Assembly: GCA_003331685.1 (NCBI GenBank)
Contig: QOPK01000051.1
Coordinates: 1 to 12,652, forward strand
Length of the DNA stretch: 12,652 bases
DNA from: Halieaceae bacterium
GTDB taxonomy: Bacteria > Pseudomonadota > Gammaproteobacteria > Pseudomonadales > Halieaceae
Reading direction: 5' to 3'
In this document: piece after piece, positions 1 to 7,634 of the stretch
Layout: each line of letters starts with the position of its first letter
Position numbering within the stretch: the stretch's first letter is position 1
Program-made: the position numbers and the translations under genes
The notes under the pieces: model-generated
Told to the model about the DNA's origin: nothing
Database searches by the model: none
Seen by the model: the letters and a program-made list of their open reading frames with translations, nothing else

Positions 1-162
1 CGAGATGGTCTCGGCATGCTGAAGGAGTTGCTCAAGGAAAAAGAGATCTCCGAGGACGAGGAGCGCCGCGGCCAGGAGGTCATTCAAAAGCTGACCGACG
101 ACTATGTGGCCAAGGTCGAGTCCGCTTTGGGCGAGAAAGAAACTGACCTCATGGCCATCTGA
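1..162 (+). CDS. frr: Ribosome recycling factor, C-terminal part (5' end outside window)
   Basis: The frame open from base 1 encodes 53 residues and a TGA stop. They include the conserved tail of ribosome recycling factor: [20 protein letters not shown], followed by a Lys/Glu-rich helix ending in EKETDLMAI. This matches the end of the three-helix-bundle domain I of RRF, which with EF-G splits the post-termination ribosome in the cytoplasm. Full-length RRF is about 185 residues, so some 130 N-terminal residues lie upstream of the window. In gammaproteobacteria frr follows rpsB-tsf-pyrH and directly precedes uppS, as it does here with a 19-base gap. The assignment rests on the C-terminal motif plus the gene order; the partial state is only the window edge. 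Confidence 0.95.
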   Translation, partial: RDGLGMLKELLKEKEISEDEERRGQEVIQKLTDDYVAKVESALGEKETDLMAI

Positions 163-181
163 GGCCCGAGACAAAGCGCCC

Positions 182-922
182 GTGCAAGCATCTGATATTC
201 AGCCCCGCACTGTACCTCGCCATCTCGCCATCATTATGGACGGGAACAACCGTTGGGCGCGCCGGGAGGGCTACCCGGGCGTGGCTGGGCATCGGGCGGG
301 AGCTGAAGTGGTCCGAGAGATCGTCTCGGCCTGCGAGTCCCGGGGTATCAGGTACCTCACTCTATTCGCGTTCTCCAGTGAAAACTGGGGTCGGTCGAGA
401 GCAGAAGTGCGTGCGCTACTTGCGCTACTTTCACGTTACCTGCGCAATGAAGTCGCCAAGTTGGCCTCGGACGGGGTGCGACTGCGGGTGATTGGAAGAC
501 GAGACCGGTTCAGTCCTCGCCTGCAGCGATTGATGGCTAAGGCCGAGGAAACGACGGCAACAGGGGATCGCGCGACGCTCACTCTCGCGCTTGACTATGG
601 CGGTCGCTGGGATGTGACTCAAGTGACCCAATCCATCGCCTGTGATGTGGCCTCGGGTAAGATGTTACCCGATGACATCAATGAAGACACGATCTCACAG
701 AGACTCGCCACGGCTGAATTGCCCGACCCGGATCTCTGTATCCGCACGGCGGGCGAGACACGCGTTTCCAATTTTCTGCTCTGGCAGTTCGCTTACGCCG
801 AATTCTGGTTTACCGAAGTCCTGTGGCCCGATTTCGATGAGACCGTGTTGGACCTTGCCTTGGCTGATTACGCGGTGCGGGAGCGGCGCTTTGGCTTGCG
901 CCCGCTGTTGCATCGCTACTAA
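182..922 (+). CDS. uppS: Undecaprenyl diphosphate synthase (cis-prenyltransferase)
   Basis: UppS condenses farnesyl diphosphate with eight isopentenyl diphosphates to make the C55 lipid carrier for peptidoglycan and O-antigen synthesis. With the GTG start at 182 the protein is 246 residues, the usual family length. Visible landmarks are HLAIIMDGNNRWARR (residues 14-28, with Asp20 as the catalytic Mg-binding aspartate), the FSSENW segment (64-69), YGGRW (139-143) and the IPP-binding region IRTAGETRVSNF (187-198) followed by AYAEFWFTEVLWPDF (204-218). The frame stays open upstream to an ATG at 104, but that start would add 26 non-conserved residues inside frr. GTG 182 is the only ATG/GTG/TTG codon between there and the conserved core. 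The Shine-Dalgarno sequence is weak (GAG around 168), so reinitiation after frr is plausible. RTAGE replaces the commoner RTGGE, a conservative change. Confidence 0.96.
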   Translation: MQASDIQPRTVPRHLAIIMDGNNRWARREGYPGVAGHRAGAEVVREIVSACESRGIRYLTLFAFSSENWGRSRAEVRALLALLSRYLRNEVAKLASDGVRLRVIGRRDRFSPRLQRLMAKAEETTATGDRATLTLALDYGGRWDVTQVTQSIACDVASGKMLPDDINEDTISQRLATAELPDPDLCIRTAGETRVSNFLLWQFAYAEFWFTEVLWPDFDETVLDLALADYAVRERRFGLRPLLHRY

Positions 923-943
923 CGGTGCTCTGGAGAAAAACGG

Positions 944-1780
944 ATGCTCCGCCAGAGGGTGATCACAGCACTGATTCTCGCGGGGGCACTCATTGTGACC
1001 CTGTTATCTGCCCCGTATCCCATGCAGGCGACTCTTTTCGCGCTAGTGGCCGCCGCCGGTGGCTGGGAATGGGCGGCTCTGGTGGGTGCGAAGGGAGCGT
1101 TCTCCCGAGCGGTCTATGCTGCCATGATACCGTTACTTTGCGGTGCGCTGTGGATAGGCTTGGCGCTTGATGGCCCTGAAGCGTCGCTTAATGCTCGGCC
1201 CTGGTTGGCCGCTACAGCGCTCTTGTGGTCTGCCATGCTGGTGGGGCTCAAGTACTACTCCGCTGGCCGCGGTGTGTGGGGTCAGGCGTGGGTGCGCGCG
1301 GTGATGGGGTGGCTGATGCTCACTGCAACTTGGCTTGCTGTGGCGGTGTGTTTAACGCTGATCAACGGGCCTTTTATCGTGTTCCTCTTGATACTGACTG
1401 TCGCCGCGGCCGACATCGGTGCCTATTTTACCGGCCGGCGCTTCGGGCAGCATGCACTGGCTGCAGAGATCAGTCCGGCCAAAACCTGGGAAGGTTTCTG
1501 GGGGGGCATGCTGTGCGTGGGGCTACTCGCCACCTTGATCTGGCAAAACCTGCCCCTGTCACAACTCCACCTGGGTTGGGGCTCACTCATGGTGCTGGGA
1601 CTGGCCACGGCAGGGGCCTCGGTGGTCGGGGATCTGACTGTGAGCCTACTTAAACGTGAAGTGGGCTTGAAAGACTCCGGGTCGTTACTGCCGGGCCACG
1701 GTGGTCTGTTGGATCGCCTCGACAGTATCTGCGGCGCCGCGCCTGTTTTTGCTCTTGGCCTTTTGTTGATCGGTTACTGA
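944..1780 (+). CDS. cdsA: Phosphatidate cytidylyltransferase (CDP-diacylglycerol synthase)
   Basis: CdsA is an inner-membrane enzyme that converts phosphatidic acid and CTP to CDP-diacylglycerol, the branch point for phosphatidylethanolamine, phosphatidylglycerol and cardiolipin. The 278-residue product is strongly hydrophobic, with about seven or eight membrane segments starting at residues 6-22. It carries the family signature in the C-terminal part: S234, KR 237-238, KD 243-244, then PGHGGLLDRLD (250-260) with the metal-binding aspartates. A second conserved stretch is DIGAYFTGRRFG (157-168) plus SPAKTWEGFWGG (177-188). The ATG at 944 has a good GGAG Shine-Dalgarno at 932-935, the best of the early genes. 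The gap after uppS is 21 bases. The C-terminal signature makes the call secure. Confidence 0.97.
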   Translation: MLRQRVITALILAGALIVTLLSAPYPMQATLFALVAAAGGWEWAALVGAKGAFSRAVYAAMIPLLCGALWIGLALDGPEASLNARPWLAATALLWSAMLVGLKYYSAGRGVWGQAWVRAVMGWLMLTATWLAVAVCLTLINGPFIVFLLILTVAAADIGAYFTGRRFGQHALAAEISPAKTWEGFWGGMLCVGLLATLIWQNLPLSQLHLGWGSLMVLGLATAGASVVGDLTVSLLKREVGLKDSGSLLPGHGGLLDRLDSICGAAPVFALGLLLIGY

Positions 1781-1783
1781 TCG

Positions 1784-2971
1784 ATGCGTCGGATAGCGGT
1801 ATTGGGTGCGACGGGGTCGATAGGGCGGTCTACCCTCGATGTGATTCAGCGACACCCCGATCGCTATCAGGTCACGCTGCTATCTGCTCACCGCTCGGTG
1901 GACGATATGGAGGCGCTGTGCCGATCCCATGAGCCAACCCATGCGGTGATGGGGGACCCGAGCGCCGCGGCGGCACTCGCCGAGAGGCTTACCGATCTGT
2001 CGGCGGTAACGGTCAAGTCTGGCGCGGCGGTCCTGGATGAGTTGGTGGCCGAGCCCAATGTTGACTCCGTTGTCGCCGGTATCGTGGGTTTTGCCGGGCT
2101 GCGCCCAACGCTGAGTGCTGCCAGAGCCGGCAAAACGATTTTGCTCGCCAACAAGGAGGCGTTGGTGAGTGCTGGGGGCCTGTTCATGGAAACGGTCCGC
2201 CAAGGTGGGGCCACCTTGTTGCCAGTAGACAGTGAGCACAATGCCATGCATCAGTGTTTGCCGGTCGCCTCTGACGGTCGCCCTGATATGACCGATGTTG
2301 AGAAAATAGTACTAACGGCGTCAGGAGGACCGTTCCGCGGTCGATCCAGGTTGTCTCTGGACGCTGTCACGCCCGCGGAGGCCTGCGCCCATCCCAATTG
2401 GTCGATGGGCCAGAAGATTTCAGTCGATTCCGCTACGCTGGCTAACAAGGGGCTGGAGTTGGCCGAAGCATGTTGGTTGTATGATCGGAACCCGGATGAG
2501 ATCGAGATTGTGGTGCATCCCCAGAGCATCGTGCACTCGATGATCCGTTATCGCGATGGCTCGGTCTTGGCGCAGTTGGGCCAACCGGATATGCGCACGC
2601 CCATCGCCTATTGTCTCGCCTGGCCTGAGCGAGTCGATGCGGGCGTGGACGCACTCGATATCGTCAGCGCAGGCCGTCTGGATTTCGAGGCGCCCGATCT
2701 GGAAGCGTTCCCCTGTCTCGCGTTGGCGCAATGGGCGATTACCCAGCCTGGCGGTATGTGTGTCTTCAGCGCTGCCAATGAAGTCGCCGTGGCAGCGTTC
2801 CTATCCGGCGAGATCCGTTTTACAGACATCCACAGAGTCATTGACGCCGCATTGAAAACGACTGATTTGGCGGAACCTGACAGCCTTGACGCGGTCCAAG
2901 CACTTGATCAAAAAGCGCGGGAGGCCGCGCAGCAATGGATAGCGAGTGCGCTCACTCGCTCAGGATCCTAG
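1784..2971 (+). CDS. dxr: 1-deoxy-D-xylulose 5-phosphate reductoisomerase
   Basis: Dxr (IspC) catalyses the NADPH-dependent rearrangement and reduction of DXP to 2-C-methyl-D-erythritol 4-phosphate, the committed step of the MEP isoprenoid pathway and the target of fosmidomycin. The 395 residues have the expected order: NADPH-binding GATGSIGRSTLDV (8-20), LLANKEALVSAGG (120-132), LLPVDSEHNAMHQCL (145-159) with metal ligands Asp149 and Glu151, TASGGPF (178-184), the flexible-loop segment HPNWSMGQKISVDSATLANK (203-222), GLELAEA (223-229) with the third ligand at Glu225, and HPQSIVHSM (245-253). No catalytic residue appears missing. The ATG lies 3 bases after the cdsA stop and lacks an obvious Shine-Dalgarno sequence, so translation is probably coupled to cdsA. 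Its product feeds the farnesyl and isopentenyl pools used by UppS two genes upstream. Confidence 0.98.
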   Translation: MRRIAVLGATGSIGRSTLDVIQRHPDRYQVTLLSAHRSVDDMEALCRSHEPTHAVMGDPSAAAALAERLTDLSAVTVKSGAAVLDELVAEPNVDSVVAGIVGFAGLRPTLSAARAGKTILLANKEALVSAGGLFMETVRQGGATLLPVDSEHNAMHQCLPVASDGRPDMTDVEKIVLTASGGPFRGRSRLSLDAVTPAEACAHPNWSMGQKISVDSATLANKGLELAEACWLYDRNPDEIEIVVHPQSIVHSMIRYRDGSVLAQLGQPDMRTPIAYCLAWPERVDAGVDALDIVSAGRLDFEAPDLEAFPCLALAQWAITQPGGMCVFSAANEVAVAAFLSGEIRFTDIHRVIDAALKTTDLAEPDSLDAVQALDQKAREAAQQWIASALTRSGS

Positions 2972-2980
2972 GACGAGGCG

Positions 2981-4336
2981 GTGCTCGATACCCTACAAAC
3001 CACTTTTATCGCGCTGGCAACCTTTGCCATCGTTGTGGCGTTCCATGAATACGGCCATTTCTGGATGGCGCGCCGCGCGGGAGTGAAAGTCTTGCGGTTT
3101 TCGATCGGCTTCGGTCGGCCCCTATTTCGGTGGCAAGGGAAGGACGACACTGAATATGTGATCGCCGCTATTCCTCTGGGGGGTTACGTGCGCATGGCAG
3201 ATGAGCGCGATGGCGAGATCGACGAGGCAGATCTTCCCCGCGCGCATAACCGCCAACCCGTGACCAAGCGCATTGCGATCGCCGCCGCCGGCCCGATTGC
3301 CAATTTCCTACTGGCCATTTTGGTGCTGTGGGGGCTTTTTCTAAGGGGGGAAGTCGGCATCGTGCCTGAAATAGCTACGGTGGCGCCGAACTCCCTTGCC
3401 GAGGCAGCGGGACTGCAGGCCGGTCAGGAAATTATTGCGATTGATGGCCGGGAAACGCCGACCGTAGCCACGGTCAATTTCGCCTTGCTAGAGCGGCTTG
3501 GGGATTCGGGCACCCTGATATTGGCTACTCGCTATCCGGGGTCAGATGTGGTGAACGAATCTGAAGCGCGCATTAACCAGTGGCTTAAAGGTGAAGAAGA
3601 ACCCGATCTTCTTGGGGCGCTCGGCGTGACGATTCGCATGCCGCCAGTGCTCCCCGTGGTGGGCGGGCTGATGGAGAATGGGACCGCCTCGCAGGCAGGC
3701 TTTCTGGAGGGCGATCTCATCATCAGTGCAGATGGGGAGGCGATCCCGCTGTGGATAGATTGGGTGACCTATGTTCGCGCCAGACCCGATCAAGCTATCA
3801 CTGTGGAGCTTGAACGGCTGGGCTCCCGGCAGAGTCTGTCCGTGACGCCGGCAGCCGCTGTTGCGGAGGGTGAACGTATCGGCGCGGTCGGCATGTCTGT
3901 GGCGTTACCAGTGATTCCGGATGCGCAGCAACGTCGCTTTGACCGGGGGCCCGCAGAGGCGCTGGTGGCTTCGGTGAAGCGAACCGGTGAGTTGGTGGTG
4001 TTTACCTTCAAGTCCATTGGTCGAATGCTTCAGGGACTGATTTCGCCCAGTAATCTCTCGGGGCCCATTACTATTGCCAAGGTCGCGGCCTCGACGGCGG
4101 AGGCGGGATGGGTGGCCTGGCTAGGGTTTTTGGCGCTACTCAGCGTGTCCCTGGGTGCTATGAATCTTTTACCAATACCGGTTTTAGATGGTGGACACCT
4201 GGTGTTTTACGGATTTGAGGCGATTTTGGGCAAGCCGTTGCCGGATCGGCTTCAGATGGCGGCCTATCAGGTCGGGCTGGTATTGGTGCTAAGCATCATG
4301 GTGTTTGCCCTGTATAATGATTTTTCGAAGTTCTGA
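2981..4336 (+). CDS. rseP: Site-2 intramembrane zinc metalloprotease RseP
   Basis: RseP cuts the anti-sigma factor RseA within the inner membrane after DegS has cut it, releasing sigma-E when outer-membrane proteins misfold; it also degrades leftover signal peptides. The 451 residues show the zinc motif FHEYGH (21-26; ligands His22 and His26, catalytic Glu23) in the first membrane segment, two PDZ domains at roughly 125-205 and 222-305, and the third zinc ligand Asp403 in NLLPIPVLDGGH (395-406). A final membrane segment spans about 428-445. The length matches E. coli RseP (450). The start is GTG at 2981, preceded by ACGAGG and 9 bases after the dxr stop. No closer ATG precedes the HEYGH segment, so this start is needed to keep the first membrane helix. 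Its position directly before bamA is conserved. Confidence 0.97.
   Translation: MLDTLQTTFIALATFAIVVAFHEYGHFWMARRAGVKVLRFSIGFGRPLFRWQGKDDTEYVIAAIPLGGYVRMADERDGEIDEADLPRAHNRQPVTKRIAIAAAGPIANFLLAILVLWGLFLRGEVGIVPEIATVAPNSLAEAAGLQAGQEIIAIDGRETPTVATVNFALLERLGDSGTLILATRYPGSDVVNESEARINQWLKGEEEPDLLGALGVTIRMPPVLPVVGGLMENGTASQAGFLEGDLIISADGEAIPLWIDWVTYVRARPDQAITVELERLGSRQSLSVTPAAAVAEGERIGAVGMSVALPVIPDAQQRRFDRGPAEALVASVKRTGELVVFTFKSIGRMLQGLISPSNLSGPITIAKVAASTAEAGWVAWLGFLALLSVSLGAMNLLPIPVLDGGHLVFYGFEAILGKPLPDRLQMAAYQVGLVLVLSIMVFALYNDFSKF
4313..4318 (+). promoter_or_regulatory. Possible -10 element (TATAAT) inside the end of rseP, upstream of bamA
   Basis: A perfect TATAAT occurs 131 bases before the bamA ATG, overlapping the Tyr-Asn codons near the end of rseP. 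I could not find a well-spaced -35: TTGGTG at 4283-4288 lies 24 bases upstream, too far, and the bases just before the hexamer do not form a true extended -10 (TG abuts TATAAT without the spacer base). I also saw no convincing sigma-E pattern (GGAACTT-like followed by TCTRA-like) in 4290-4448. The element is noted because it sits immediately before the only sizeable intergenic gap. It may be chance. Confidence 0.2.
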
Positions 4337-4448
4337 CGGCGCAGGATGACAGGCTGTTTCACAACCACCGACGCTCGCCCGGGCGCTCCAAGCGCGCGAT
4401 CTGGCGTGATGCTTTGCGCTGTGCGAACAGGTTTCACAGAAAACCCCT
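4337..4448 (+). other. rseP-bamA intergenic region, the only gap above 30 bases
   Basis: These 112 bases contain no plausible gene. The region holds a 10-base perfect palindrome, CGCCCGGGCG, at 4376-4385, and two copies of GTTTCACA at 4356-4363 and 4431-4438, each preceded by ACAGG. The second copy lies just before the bamA start. The palindrome is not followed by a T tract, so it does not look like an intrinsic terminator. In enterobacteria this part of the cluster carries extra promoters including sigma-E ones, so a 5' leader for bamA is reasonable, but no clear promoter can be read here. Confidence 0.5.
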
Positions 4449-7088
4449 ATGCAGCTAACACATAGCCATACGCAGCGAGGCACTCGCCTCGGTGCACTTC
4501 TTACGCTGCTGGTCACGCTGCTGGCTTCTTTTGCTGGCGGGCAGTTAGCGCTGGCTCAGACCGAGCCCTTTGTCATTCAGGATATCCGCGTAGAAGGCCT
4601 GCAGAGGATCTCGCCGGGGAGTGTGTTTGCGGCGCTGCCGGTTGGCGTTGGCGATACTGTGGATACCTATGCCGTGCGCGCAGCGGCCAAGAGTTTGTTT
4701 GCCTCGGGCAATTTCGATGACATCTCGATTGCGCGGGACGGTGGCGTGTTGGTGGTGGTCGTGGCGGAGCGTCCAAGCATCAGTGAGATCACCATCGACG
4801 GCAACAAGGCCATAGAGACCGAAGCGCTTTTGGATGGACTCAAGGGAGCAGGCCTCTCCGTAGGACAGGTCTTCCAGCGTTCTACGCTTGAGGGGATGCA
4901 ACTCGAGCTGCAGCGCCAGTATGTGTTGCAAGGACGATACGACGCCACCATTGACTCCGAGGTCATTGCTGAGCCCCGCAATCGTGTGTCGATCGCGATC
5001 GACGTGAACGAGGGGACGGTGGCCACGATTCAACATATCAATGTGGTTGGCAACACTATTTTCTCGGACGATGACCTGATCGATCTGTTCGAGCTCAAGA
5101 CCGGCGGATGGTTTTCGTTTTTTACCAGCGACAACAAATATTCCAAAGAAAAGCTGACGTCTGATTTGGAGGCGCTATCTTCATATTATCTGGACCGCGG
5201 TTATCTGCAGTTCAATATCGATTCTACGCAGGTGGCGGTCTCTCCCAATAAGGAAGAGGTCTACATCACCGCGAACGTTACTGAAGGTGCCAAGTTCACT
5301 GTCAGCGAGGTGGGGTTAAGCGGCGATTTGGTGCTGCCAGAGGAAGATCTCAATCGTTTCCTTATCGTGCAGCCTGAGCAGATCTATTCCCAGCAACTGG
5401 TGACCGCCACTGAGGATTACCTGACTCGCCGTCTGGGTAACGAAGGCTACAATTTTGCCAAGGTCACGGGCATGCCCGAGATCGATGAAGAAAACAGTAC
5501 TGTGGTCATGAAGTTCTTCATTGATCCCGGTAAGCGCACCTACGTTCGGCGCATCAGTTTCGCGGGCAACATGACCACGATAGATGATGTCCTGCGTAGG
5601 GAAATGCGTCAGATGGAGTCAGCCCCTGCTTCTTCCGCGGCCATCGAGCAGTCCCGTATCCGACTGGAGCGGCTCGGCTTCTTCAAAACGGCGACAGTGG
5701 AGACCAACGAGGTGCCGGGCTCAGACGACATGATTGACGTTGATTTTGCAGTTGAGGAGCAGTCCTTTGGCTCGATTGGCGGCAGCTTGGGTTACGCGCA
5801 GGACGCGGGCCTGATTCTCGGACTGAATCTTCAGCAGAACAACTTTCTGGGAACCGGCCGTCGAGTCGGGGTCTCGCTGAATTCCTCTCGCTACCAGGAC
5901 GTGATCAGCTTCAACTACACCAATCCCTACTTCACTGAAGACGGTGTCAGTCGAGGATTCGGCATCTTTTACCGCAAAACCGACCTCTCTAAGATCAACG
6001 TGGCGAGTTACACCACGGATACCTGGGGGGGCAGTATGAACTTTGGCTACCCCATTAGCGAGACGCAGCGGCTCGGTTTCTCGTTGGGGGTTACTGACAC
6101 CAAGATCACATCGGGTCAGTACGCGGTACAGGAGATTTCGGCCAGTCCACGGCTCGCCCCCGAAATTGAGTACTGGTACTACTCAACGATACAGGCTGAC
6201 GGTACCTACGCCGCCGCCGAAGTGCTGGAACCCATTGACACACTGCCTTTTTCAGCACTCTCACCGCCGGAGAACGAGGGCTTTTTGGATCTGAACGGGG
6301 ACAAGTATCTGAACTGGAGCCTCACTGGTAGCTGGTTGCAGTCGACACTGAACCGCGGGCAGTTGGCAACCCGCGGTGCGTCGCAGTCGGTATCGCTGGA
6401 AATCGCAGTGCCATTGTCCGATCTGGAGTTTTATAAGCTGAACTACCGCGGCGAGGTTTATTTTCCGCTGTTTGGTGAGTTCACGTTGCATCTGCGCGGC
6501 GAGTTGGGCTACGGCGATGGTTATGGTGACACCACCGAATTGCCCTTCTACGAGCATTTCTTCGCCGGTGGCTTCGGGTCAGTCAGGGGCTACGAGGCCA
6601 ACACGCTCGGCCCTCGCTCAACACCGCCGTCGGTCTATAGCGCCAATACCGCGGTCACCGCCATCGACGAGAATGGCCGCCCCACCCAGCTTGGCGGGCC
6701 TGATGGTCGCGGCTATGGTTACACCGTTGATCCCGAAACCGGCAAGATACCGGTACAGCAGTTCTATAACGAACCGGACCCCTTCGGCGGAAACGTACTG
6801 TTTGAGGGCAGCGCTGAAGTGCTGTTCCCCATGCCATTTATCAAAGATCGGAGTTCGTTGAGATCGGCGCTGTTCTTCGATGTAGGCAACGTTTTCAATA
6901 CAAATTGCCGTGAAAATCAGGTGAATTGTTTTGGTATCGACGCAGGTGAATTACGTTACTCTGTCGGCATTGGCGTAACGTGGCTGTCCGGTTTTGGCCC
7001 GCTGACCTTCAGTCTGGCCAAACCGCTGAACGCCAGCCCAGTCGATGAGAGGGAAGTCTTCCAGTTCACTCTGGGTCGTGGCTTCTGA
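4449..7088 (+). CDS. bamA: Outer membrane protein assembly factor BamA (Omp85)
   Basis: BamA is the central subunit of the BAM complex that folds and inserts beta-barrel proteins into the outer membrane. The 879-residue precursor has an N-terminal signal peptide (hydrophobic core about 14-35) with likely cleavage after LALA, before QTEP. Five POTRA domains follow (about 41-110, 111-190, 191-280, 281-363, 364-437), then a C-terminal 16-stranded barrel from about 438. The conserved L6 motif is GSVRGYE (710-716), and the chain ends in FQFTLGRGF with the C-terminal Phe expected of an outer-membrane beta-signal. It is about 70 residues longer than E. coli BamA (810), mainly from barrel loops near 555-615 and 717-781. 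The only cysteines are Cys820 and Cys827. There is no good Shine-Dalgarno sequence, but the upstream frame has a stop at 4407-4409 and no other start before the signal peptide. Confidence 0.97.
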   Translation: MQLTHSHTQRGTRLGALLTLLVTLLASFAGGQLALAQTEPFVIQDIRVEGLQRISPGSVFAALPVGVGDTVDTYAVRAAAKSLFASGNFDDISIARDGGVLVVVVAERPSISEITIDGNKAIETEALLDGLKGAGLSVGQVFQRSTLEGMQLELQRQYVLQGRYDATIDSEVIAEPRNRVSIAIDVNEGTVATIQHINVVGNTIFSDDDLIDLFELKTGGWFSFFTSDNKYSKEKLTSDLEALSSYYLDRGYLQFNIDSTQVAVSPNKEEVYITANVTEGAKFTVSEVGLSGDLVLPEEDLNRFLIVQPEQIYSQQLVTATEDYLTRRLGNEGYNFAKVTGMPEIDEENSTVVMKFFIDPGKRTYVRRISFAGNMTTIDDVLRREMRQMESAPASSAAIEQSRIRLERLGFFKTATVETNEVPGSDDMIDVDFAVEEQSFGSIGGSLGYAQDAGLILGLNLQQNNFLGTGRRVGVSLNSSRYQDVISFNYTNPYFTEDGVSRGFGIFYRKTDLSKINVASYTTDTWGGSMNFGYPISETQRLGFSLGVTDTKITSGQYAVQEISASPRLAPEIEYWYYSTIQADGTYAAAEVLEPIDTLPFSALSPPENEGFLDLNGDKYLNWSLTGSWLQSTLNRGQLATRGASQSVSLEIAVPLSDLEFYKLNYRGEVYFPLFGEFTLHLRGELGYGDGYGDTTELPFYEHFFAGGFGSVRGYEANTLGPRSTPPSVYSANTAVTAIDENGRPTQLGGPDGRGYGYTVDPETGKIPVQQFYNEPDPFGGNVLFEGSAEVLFPMPFIKDRSSLRSALFFDVGNVFNTNCRENQVNCFGIDAGELRYSVGIGVTWLSGFGPLTFSLAKPLNASPVDEREVFQFTLGRGF

Positions 7089-7101
7089 TGTGAGAAAAAA
7101 T

Positions 7102-7106
7102 GGAGA
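7102..7106 (+). promoter_or_regulatory. Ribosome binding site of skp
   Basis: GGAGA lies 7 bases before the ATG at 7114. It decides the start: the same frame is open back to an ATG at 7045 inside bamA, but that longer form would place 23 polar residues ahead of the signal peptide and has no comparable site. Confidence 0.8.
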
Positions 7107-7113
7107 AAGTTCA

Positions 7114-7629
7114 ATGAACGCACGTGTGTGGCTGGCAGGCCTGCTGATGGCCGTTTTGCCATCAATCGTTTTGGCGCAGGGCCGAATTGCGGTCGTCAAT
7201 CTGGAGCAGGCGATCTTGCAAACCGATGTGGCGCAACAGCGACTGGAGGAGTTTGAGAGCAACGAGGACTTTGCCTCGGATAAGTCACAGTTTGATGCGT
7301 TGCGTGCCGAGTTGGATCAACTGGTCAAAGATTTCCAACGCGACCAGGCGGCGATGAGTGAGGAAGATCAGGTCGCGGCCCGGCAAAAGATGGCCAGCAA
7401 ACAATCTGATCTCGAGTACGTCGCCAAGAAATTGCAAACGCTGCAGACCCAGAATGCGCAGCGCGTGATGCAGGAACTGGCGCCGCAGGCGCAAGAGGTG
7501 CTGCGCGAGATCATTGAGACCGATCAGATTGGCCTCCTGCTCCAGCAGCAAGCGGTCATCCACGCCGACCTGGGTTACAACATCACGGCGAAAGTTTCGG
7601 ACAAGATGAACCAACTGGGCGCAGAGTAG
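7114..7629 (+). CDS. skp: Periplasmic chaperone Skp (OmpH family)
   Basis: Skp is a trimeric periplasmic chaperone that holds unfolded outer-membrane proteins after Sec export and delivers them to the BAM complex. The 171-residue precursor has a signal peptide (residues 1-21; hydrophobic core about 5-20, probable cleavage VLA/QG). The mature start GRIAVVNLEQAIL matches the first strand of the OmpH/Skp fold. The central part, about 40-125, is rich in Gln, Glu, Lys and Ala and should form the long coiled-coil tentacles. The C-terminal section (about 137-168) contains the return strand seen in the family. Skp is normally about 160-170 residues, so the length fits. It sits 25 bases after bamA, its functional partner, and 5 bases before lpxD, as in most gammaproteobacteria. 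Sequence conservation in this family is low, so signal peptide, composition and position carry much of the call. Confidence 0.92.
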   Translation: MNARVWLAGLLMAVLPSIVLAQGRIAVVNLEQAILQTDVAQQRLEEFESNEDFASDKSQFDALRAELDQLVKDFQRDQAAMSEEDQVAARQKMASKQSDLEYVAKKLQTLQTQNAQRVMQELAPQAQEVLREIIETDQIGLLLQQQAVIHADLGYNITAKVSDKMNQLGAE

Positions 7630-7634
7630 GCACC

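Noticed and set aside
104..181. Extended N-terminus of uppS from an ATG at 104
   Set aside because: The extra 26 residues lie wholly within the end of frr and its spacer, are Trp/Arg/Ser-rich and unlike any UppS; GTG 182 gives the family length.
1225..1653. Alternative + strand frame of 142 codons within cdsA
   Set aside because: The Cys/Arg/Gly-rich translation has no family features and the true frame carries the CdsA signature.
4376..4385. CGCCCGGGCG palindrome as an intrinsic terminator after rseP
   Set aside because: The stem is only five base pairs with no loop and no following T tract.
4545..5036. Minus-strand open frame of 163 codons opposite bamA
   Set aside because: It lies opposite well-conserved POTRA coding sequence, its translation has no recognisable domain, and long antisense frames are expected in GC-rich genes.
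7045..7113. Extended N-terminus of skp from an ATG inside bamA
   Set aside because: It would precede a normal signal peptide with polar residues; ATG 7114 has a well-spaced GGAGA.
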